Part shown: one piece after another, positions 28,607 through 33,347 of the stretch
Numbering within the stretch: the stretch's first letter is position 1
Layout: every line of letters starts with the position of its first letter
Source of the DNA: Thermoleophilia bacterium
GTDB lineage: Bacteria > Actinomycetota > Thermoleophilia > Miltoncostaeales > Miltoncostaeaceae
Assembly (NCBI GenBank): GCA_020438485.1
Contig: JAGQUM010000007.1
Coordinates: forward strand, 2,219-35,565
Length of the DNA stretch: 33,347 nt
Direction of reading: 5' to 3'
Made by a program: the position numbers and the translations under genes
Notes under the pieces: model-generated
What the model saw: only the letters and a program-made list of their open reading frames with translations
What the model was told of the DNA's origin: nothing
The model's database searches: none

Positions 28607-31081
28607 GTGCGACGACTGTTCCGCCCCGCGCCCGCCCGCACCACGACGCGCGTGGATTTGCACCTGCACTCCCGGGCCTCCACCGACACCGGCAGCTGGT
28701 TCCTGTCGCGCGCGGTGATGCCCGAGTCGTTCGTGGACCCGGCCGACGCGTACCGCACCTGCAAAGCCCGCGGGATGGACATGGTCGCGCTGACCGACCA
28801 CAACACGATCGCGGGCGCCCTGGAGATCGCACACCACCCGGACGTCATCGTGGGCGTCGAGATCACCACCGGCTTCCCCGAGGAGCCGCTGGTCCAGCTG
28901 CACGTGCTGGCGTGGGGGGTCACCGAGGCCGACTGGGCCGAGCTTGACCGCGTCCGGCCCAACGTGTTCGAGCTGGTGGCGGAGCTGCGCGCGCGCAACA
29001 TCCCCCACGCGCTGGCGCACGCGCTGCACCGGGTGGGCGACGAGCTGACGGTGGACCACCTGGAGATCTGCCTGCTGCTGTTCCCGCTGTGGGAGGGCCG
29101 CAACGGCGCCCGCCCGGCGGTGAGCAACGAGGTGGGCGTGAGGATCGCGCGCTCGGCGTCGCCCGCGCTGCTGGCCCGCCTGGCCGAGAAGCACGGCATC
29201 CCCGCGTGCGGCGACGGACCGCCCGCCCTGACGGGCGGCAGCGACGACCACTCGCTGCTCGAGGCGTGCAACGCGTGGAGCGAGTTCCCGCGGTCGTCGA
29301 CCCCCGCCGAGGTGCTGGACCATCTGCGGGCCGGGCGCGTCGAGATGGGCGGGAACCACGGGGGCTCCACGGCCCTGGCCCACAGCGTGGGGACGCTGCT
29401 GCTCAAGCAGTACGCGAACTCCGGGGCGAAGGGGGTGCCGGACGCCATGCGCGGGGTGTTCTCGGACCTGATCCACCACCCGCTGGCCGACCTGCCCTCC
29501 CTCGGCGACGCCGCGGCGGCCCCGTCCGGGCGCGGCCACGGCCTGGGCCAGGACCTGATGCGCGACCTGCGCGGCGACAAGCGGTTCGTGATGCGCTACA
29601 GGGCGGCCGGGAAGCGCCCCGACAGCCCGGAGCGCTCGCGCGAGCGCCTGCGGATGGCCACGTCGTGGCTGCACGAGCGGGCCCTGGCGTCCGCGCTGTC
29701 GCCGGAGGGCTTCTCGCTGGGCCGGCTGGGCGCCCGCGTCGACGCGCTGACGGCGTCCGCCGCCGTGGCGGCCCCGTACTTCCTGGCCGCCCGCTGGATG
29801 AAGGGCGAGCGGCGCCACGCGGTGGACATGGAGCGCGAGTACTTCGGCGTGCCGGGACTTGAGCCCGAGCGGGGGCGCCCGCGGGTGCTGATGCTCACCG
29901 ACACGTTCGACGCGCTGAACGGGGCGGCCGGCACCATGCGCCGGCTGGCCGCCTGGTCGGCCGCGCAGCCCGACCGCCCGGTCACCGTCGTGACGTGCGC
30001 CCGCCGGGAGTCCGCCGATCCCGGCGTGCACCGGCTGCGCAGCGTCGTGGAGTGGCCCATGCCGGCCTACCCCAGCGACGACGTGCGCCTGGCCGTGCCG
30101 TCGCTGCTGGACCTGCTGCGCCTGGCCGACGAGTCGGGGACTGAGGTGATCCACGCCGCGACGCCCGGTCCCCTGGGCGTCGCGGGCCTGGTGGTCGCGC
30201 GGGCGCTGGGCATCCCGTTCGTCGCCAGCCACCACACCGAGCTGGCCCAGTACGCCCTGGACCTGACGGGCGACCGCCTGGCGGCCGGGCTGGTGGGTCA
30301 GGGCCTCGGCTGGTTCTACGGCCAGGCCGCGCGCGTCTACGTGCCGTCGCGGGTCAGCGGGCGGGGCCTGATGGACGCGGGCGTCGATCCCGAGCGGGTG
30401 TTCATCTTCGGCCGCGGCGTCGACCCGGACGCGTTCTCGCCCGCGCACCGCTCCTCCGCCGGGCGCCGCCGACTCGGGGCCAGGGGTGGAACGGTCGTTC
30501 TGTACGTGGGGCGCCTGTCGGCCGAGAAGGGCCTCGACCAACTGGCCGACGCGTTCCGGCGGGTGTCCGCGACACGGCCGGACCTGACGCTGGCGCTGGT
30601 GGGGGACGGTCCCCACCGTGACGCCCTGGCGAAGCGCCTGGCCGGCACGCGGCACCGTTTCGTCGGGCCGCTGCGCGGCAGCGAGCTGGCCGAGGCGTAC
30701 GCGTCGGCCGACATCTTCTGCCTGCCCAGCCTCACCGAGACGTTCGGCCAGGTGGTGGTCGAGGCGTCGTGCTCCGGGCTGCCGGTGATCGTGTCCGACC
30801 GCGGCGGGGCCTGCGAGCAGGTGCGCGCCGGGGAGACGGGGCTCGTCGCGAGGGGCGGGGAGGCCGAGCACGTCGCCGCGGCCATCGCGCGGCTCGCGGA
30901 CGAACCGGAGGAGCGGATGCGCATGGGCGCCGCGGCCCGCGCCCACGCGGCCTCGCGGGCCGGCTGGGACGAGGTGTTCTCCACGCTGGTGTCGGGGTAC
31001 GACACCGTTGCCGGGCACGCCGAGCCGGCGCCGGCGCCGGCGCGGCCGAGCCGCCTGACCACCGAAGGCGAGCGCGCGTGA
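28607..31081 (+). CDS. PHP-domain/GT4 glycosyltransferase fusion
   Basis: 824 residues from GTG 28607, chosen for the AGGAG six bases upstream. Residues about 15-225 form a PHP phosphoesterase with its metal ligands: DLHLH (His19, His21), LTDHN (Asp64, His65), GVEITTG (Glu85), His99, His134/138 and GGSDDHS (Asp213, His215). Residues 226-420 are a mostly helical linker of unknown kind. From about 425 a GT4-type glycosyltransferase runs from LMLTDTFDALNGAAGTMRRLA through VLYVGRLSAEKG and the EX7E motif ETFGQVVVE to the C-terminus. It probably transfers sugar from a nucleotide donor to a lipid or glycan, and the PHP part could remove a phosphate from donor, acceptor or product. Neither substrate is visible. 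The stop overlaps the next GT. Confidence 0.88.
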   Translation: MRRLFRPAPARTTTRVDLHLHSRASTDTGSWFLSRAVMPESFVDPADAYRTCKARGMDMVALTDHNTIAGALEIAHHPDVIVGVEITTGFPEEPLVQLHVLAWGVTEADWAELDRVRPNVFELVAELRARNIPHALAHALHRVGDELTVDHLEICLLLFPLWEGRNGARPAVSNEVGVRIARSASPALLARLAEKHGIPACGDGPPALTGGSDDHSLLEACNAWSEFPRSSTPAEVLDHLRAGRVEMGGNHGGSTALAHSVGTLLLKQYANSGAKGVPDAMRGVFSDLIHHPLADLPSLGDAAAAPSGRGHGLGQDLMRDLRGDKRFVMRYRAAGKRPDSPERSRERLRMATSWLHERALASALSPEGFSLGRLGARVDALTASAAVAAPYFLAARWMKGERRHAVDMEREYFGVPGLEPERGRPRVLMLTDTFDALNGAAGTMRRLAAWSAAQPDRPVTVVTCARRESADPGVHRLRSVVEWPMPAYPSDDVRLAVPSLLDLLRLADESGTEVIHAATPGPLGVAGLVVARALGIPFVASHHTELAQYALDLTGDRLAAGLVGQGLGWFYGQAARVYVPSRVSGRGLMDAGVDPERVFIFGRGVDPDAFSPAHRSSAGRRRLGARGGTVVLYVGRLSAEKGLDQLADAFRRVSATRPDLTLALVGDGPHRDALAKRLAGTRHRFVGPLRGSELAEAYASADIFCLPSLTETFGQVVVEASCSGLPVIVSDRGGACEQVRAGETGLVARGGEAEHVAAAIARLADEPEERMRMGAAARAHAASRAGWDEVFSTLVSGYDTVAGHAEPAPAPARPSRLTTEGERA

Positions 31082-32217
31082 CGGTGGCCGACGGCCCCCG
31101 GGTGGTGGACGTCACGCAGTGGTACTCCCCCACGTCAGGCGGCATCCGCACGTACCTCCACGCGAAGGCGGAATGGGCGGCGAGCACCGGGGCGTTCCAC
31201 GCCGCGGTGCTCACGGGCCCGCGGGACGGGGTATCGACCGTCGCGGGAAGCCCGGCCGTGCTGGTGCGCGGCCGCACCCCGCGCGCCACGTGGGGATACC
31301 GCGTCGCGTTGCGTGCCCGCGGCGTGCTGGCCGCCGTCGAGCGGCTCCGTCCCGACGTCATCGTGGTGCATGACGCCCTCGCGTTTCCGCGGTCGCTGGC
31401 CGAGTGGGCCTCCGACGCCGGCGTGCGGGTCGTGCAGGTGTGTCACTCGCACCTGGCCGACGCCGTGCGGGGCGCGCCGCGGATCGTGCGCAGGCCGGCG
31501 GGCGCCGCGCTGACCGTGATCCAGCGCCGTGCCCTCACCGTGGGGGAGGTGGTCCTCGTGGCCTCTCCCGTGGTGCGCGAGGCCATCCGGGGCGGGGCGC
31601 CCGGGCCCGACGTGGTGGTGTCGCCTCTCGGCATCGACCTCGACACGTTCCGGCGCGCCACCCCGGACCCCGAGCTGCGCCGGTGTCTCGGCGTCCCGGA
31701 CGGCGCGCCGCTGCTGCTGTACGCCGGCCGCCTGTCGCGGGAGAAGGCCGTCGACCTGTTGCCCGGCGTGGTGCGCGGCGTCGAGGACGGCGTGCTGGTG
31801 GTGGCCGGCACCGGCGCGGCACGGACGCGGCTGGAGCAGCAATGCCGCCGGGCGGGGGTCGGAGCGCGGGTGCGTTGGATGGGCCACGTGTCCGACCGCG
31901 ACCAGATGGCGAGCCTCATGGCGACCGCCGACTGCTTCGTCCACCCCAACGCCCGCGAGCCGTTCGGGCTGGCGCTGCTCGAGGCCCTCGCCGCCGGGTG
32001 CCGCCTCGTGGCCCCGCGGTCCATCGGCATCGCCGACATCGTGGGTGGCCGCGGGGCCGTGCTGGTGGATCCCCACGACCCCGACGCGCTCGCCGCCGGC
32101 GTGGCGACGGCGCTCGGCCGGCCCCGCCCCCGCCCTGACCTCGACGACCTGTCGTGGAACGCGGTGTTCCGCCGCGAGTGGACCCTGTACCGCAGCCTCG
32201 TGAACCAGACCGCGTGA
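31078..32217 (+). CDS. GT4-family glycosyltransferase
   Basis: 379 residues from GTG 31078 (GTGA overlap with the fusion gene). N-terminal VTQWYSPTSGGIRTYLHAKAEWAA is the acceptor-side loop of GT4 enzymes of the PimB/MgtA type; the second domain has LLYAGRLSREKAVDLLPGVV, VVAGTGAARTRLE and the donor-binding EX7E motif EPFGLALLE. It contains no signal peptide or TM helix, so it acts at the inner face of the membrane. Mannosyl- or glucosyltransfer to a lipid is typical of such pairs, but the sugar cannot be deduced. It probably acts in sequence with the preceding fusion enzyme. Confidence 0.9.
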   Translation: MTVADGPRVVDVTQWYSPTSGGIRTYLHAKAEWAASTGAFHAAVLTGPRDGVSTVAGSPAVLVRGRTPRATWGYRVALRARGVLAAVERLRPDVIVVHDALAFPRSLAEWASDAGVRVVQVCHSHLADAVRGAPRIVRRPAGAALTVIQRRALTVGEVVLVASPVVREAIRGGAPGPDVVVSPLGIDLDTFRRATPDPELRRCLGVPDGAPLLLYAGRLSREKAVDLLPGVVRGVEDGVLVVAGTGAARTRLEQQCRRAGVGARVRWMGHVSDRDQMASLMATADCFVHPNAREPFGLALLEALAAGCRLVAPRSIGIADIVGGRGAVLVDPHDPDALAAGVATALGRPRPRPDLDDLSWNAVFRREWTLYRSLVNQTA

Positions 32218-33023
32218 TCCGGTCGCTCGTCGTCTCCATCCACGACGTGGCGCCCGCCACGCGGGACGAGTGCCACGCGCTGCGCGTCATCGTCCGCGGG
32301 GTCGCGGGGGACGTCCCGGTGAGCCTGCTGGCCGTTCCGCGCTACCACGGCGAGCAGTGGGACCGCGCCACCACGGAGTGGCTGCGCGCCCGCGTGCGCG
32401 AGGGCGACGAGCCCGTCGTCCACGGCCTGGTGCACCAGGACGGCCGCGGCCGCGACGGCGCCGAGTTCGGGCGCCGCGACTCGCTGGGCGACACGATCGC
32501 GCGCCTGTCGTTCGCGGTCGCCGAGGTCCGCGCCCTGGGCGTACACCCCGAGGGCTTCGTGGCGCCCGCGTACGCGCACCCCGATGCGCTGGAGCGGGCT
32601 CTGCGCACCAGCGGGCTGCGCTGGTGGGCCACCCGCGGTCGCCTGACCGGCCGGGCCGGCCGCGTGGCGCTGCCCAGCGTGGGCCTCGGCGCCTCCACGC
32701 GGACGCGGCGCGTGGGGAGCGTCCTCACCGCTCCGCTGGCCGCCAGGGCCATGGCCGCGGCGCCGCGGGCGCGCCTTGATCTGCACCCCGCGGACCTGCA
32801 CCACCCGTCCCTGGCGCGGTCGGTCCGGCCGTTGCTGGAGGCCCTGCTGGGGCAGGGGCGGGTCGTCGTGACGCACGCCCGCCTGCGGGACGAGCAGGCG
32901 CCGCCGCCCGGCGAGGCGCACGGTGATGACGGTTCCGAGGCGGGCGCTGCTACTGTTGCGGGCGTCCTGCCCACGGGCGGGACGCCCGGCACGCGCCGCC
33001 TCAGGCGACGCAACGCCGCCTGA
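32214..33023 (+). CDS. DUF2334-type polysaccharide deacetylase
   Basis: 269 residues from GTG 32214 (GTGA overlap). VVSIHDVAPAT has the His-Asp pair near the start that binds metal in carbohydrate esterase family 4-like folds; EPVVHGLVHQDG, EGFVAPAYAHPDALERAL and LDLHPADLHHPSL supply the other conserved histidines and the family's 'FxAPxY' motif. The last 40 or so residues (EAHGDDGSEAGAATVAGVLPTGG) are low complexity. No signal peptide is present, which suggests deacetylation of a cytoplasmic, perhaps lipid-linked sugar made by the two upstream transferases. This three-gene order looks like a dedicated glycoconjugate step. Confidence 0.85.
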   Translation: MIRSLVVSIHDVAPATRDECHALRVIVRGVAGDVPVSLLAVPRYHGEQWDRATTEWLRARVREGDEPVVHGLVHQDGRGRDGAEFGRRDSLGDTIARLSFAVAEVRALGVHPEGFVAPAYAHPDALERALRTSGLRWWATRGRLTGRAGRVALPSVGLGASTRTRRVGSVLTAPLAARAMAAAPRARLDLHPADLHHPSLARSVRPLLEALLGQGRVVVTHARLRDEQAPPPGEAHGDDGSEAGAATVAGVLPTGGTPGTRRLRRRNAA

Positions 33024-33085
33024 ACCGCCGCCGGCCGCGCCACGGATGCGCCCGGCGGCACGACACATCGCATAGGAGAACCAAC
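32951..33085 (+). promoter_or_regulatory. Promoter and structured 5' leader of the NYN gene
   Basis: TACTGT (32951-32956) may be a -10 inside the end of the deacetylase gene. Downstream, three dyads stack: a 12-bp stem 32960-32971/32976-32987 (loop CACG, one T-G), a 7-bp stem TCAGGCG (33001-33007)/CGCCTGA (33017-33023) that includes the deacetylase stop, and an 8-bp GCCGCCGG/CCGGCGGC pair just before the RBS. AGGAG at 33074-33078 precedes the ATG by seven bases. The first stem could instead end the GT operon. Confidence 0.4.
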
Positions 33086-33347
33086 ATGGCCGAGCACGAG
33101 AGCTCGCTTGCCGTCCTGGTTGATTTCGAGAACATGGCCCGCCCCGGCGCGAAGGGCCGCGGCGACTTCGAGATCCACCTCGTCCTCGACCGGCTTGCCG
33201 ACAAGGGCCGCGTGCTGGTCAAGCGCGCGTACGCCGACTGGAGCCGCTATCGCGACGCCCGGCACGAGCTGATGAACGCGGGCCTCGAGCTCATCGAGAT
33301 GCCGTCCGCGCGCGAGGGCGCCAAGAACCGCGCCGACATCAAGATGG
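33086..33347 (+). CDS. NYN-domain (LabA/DUF88-like) protein, 3' end missing
   Basis: The first 87 residues are present, running off the right edge. LAVLVDFENMARPGAKG is the N-terminal acidic motif of the NYN/PIN-like nuclease fold, and VKRAYADWSRYRDARHELMNAGLELIEMPSAREGAKNRADIKM is the central part with the conserved Asp of the metal site (NRADIKM). NYN proteins are predicted RNases; many carry a C-terminal OST-HTH/LOTUS domain, which would lie outside this window. The ATG at 33086 follows AGGAG by seven bases. Confidence 0.9.
   Translation, partial: MAEHESSLAVLVDFENMARPGAKGRGDFEIHLVLDRLADKGRVLVKRAYADWSRYRDARHELMNAGLELIEMPSAREGAKNRADIKM

Noticed and set aside
28454-31018. 854-codon open frame antisense to the PHP-GT fusion
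   Set aside because: Composition is typical of an antisense shadow, and the sense frame has full catalytic motifs of two families.
1-33347. CRISPR arrays, insertion sequences, prophage or toxin-antitoxin loci
   Set aside because: No regularly spaced repeats, transposase or integrase motifs, terminal inverted repeats, or recognisable toxin-antitoxin pairs were found. The XRE/membrane pair does not resemble a known toxin-antitoxin family.

Overview
This is a GC-rich stretch of bacterial chromosome. Genes are densely packed and often overlap by ATGA or GTGA, GTG starts are frequent, and many genes have a TANNNT -10 box about 6 bases before the start codon, as expected for leaderless mRNAs. With the split three-gene pnt transhydrogenase, a split-barrel PPOX protein, a CopC-CopD fusion and malate synthase A, this fits Actinomycetota, perhaps a deep lineage such as Thermoleophilia. 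That placement is inference; no rRNA or marker gene here settles it. I see no insertion sequence, integrase, prophage or CRISPR array, so this reads as core chromosome with one broken locus (kdp).

Layout. 1-701: 3' end of an SPFH/band-7 gene. 777-4307: pntAA-pntAB-pntB and a small membrane protein, behind a structured leader with a candidate 19-residue leader peptide. 4461-6557: a DUF218 protein convergent with an FHA-TM-trypsin-PDZ protease. 6707-6917: tRNA-Val(TAC), tRNA-Asp(GTC) and a clear terminator. 7189-8001: a methyltransferase. 8055-10848: molybdate uptake modA-modB-modC and a MerR-type HTH-Mop protein. 10913-12352: pyruvate kinase. 12524-13037: a kdp remnant (small membrane protein, KdpF, KdpA cut at about 80 residues). 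13001-14438: a phosphoesterase and FabI. 14520-17421: a lipase-like hydrolase, a DoxX-like membrane protein and CopCD. 17612-21022: malate synthase, a SixA-like phosphatase, a membrane protein and an EamA transporter. 21033-24061: the feoA-feoB-feoC-like-PPOX operon read leftward. 24136-25560: a leftward operon of thioesterase, NTF2-like, unknown and SHOCT proteins. 25658-26921: MarR, then an XRE regulator with its membrane partner. 27051-28343: citrate synthase. 28607-33023: a PHP-glycosyltransferase fusion, a second GT4 and a DUF2334 deacetylase in one overlapping operon. 33086-end: start of a NYN-domain gene.

How they fit together. Pyruvate kinase, citrate synthase and malate synthase A supply central carbon flux (TCA and glyoxylate shunt), and PntAB links NADH to NADPH through the proton gradient. 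ModABC with the Mop regulator and FeoAB with a possible iron box are two metal-acquisition units whose regulation is partly visible. The most unusual items are the FHA-HtrA protease, the PHP-GT fusion operon, the repeated motif at both mod promoters, the palindrome over the promoter of the XRE/membrane pair, the mini-ORFs that end on the start codons of pntAA, modB and sixA, and the truncated kdp operon. No single cluster is clearly a new defence or biosynthetic system.
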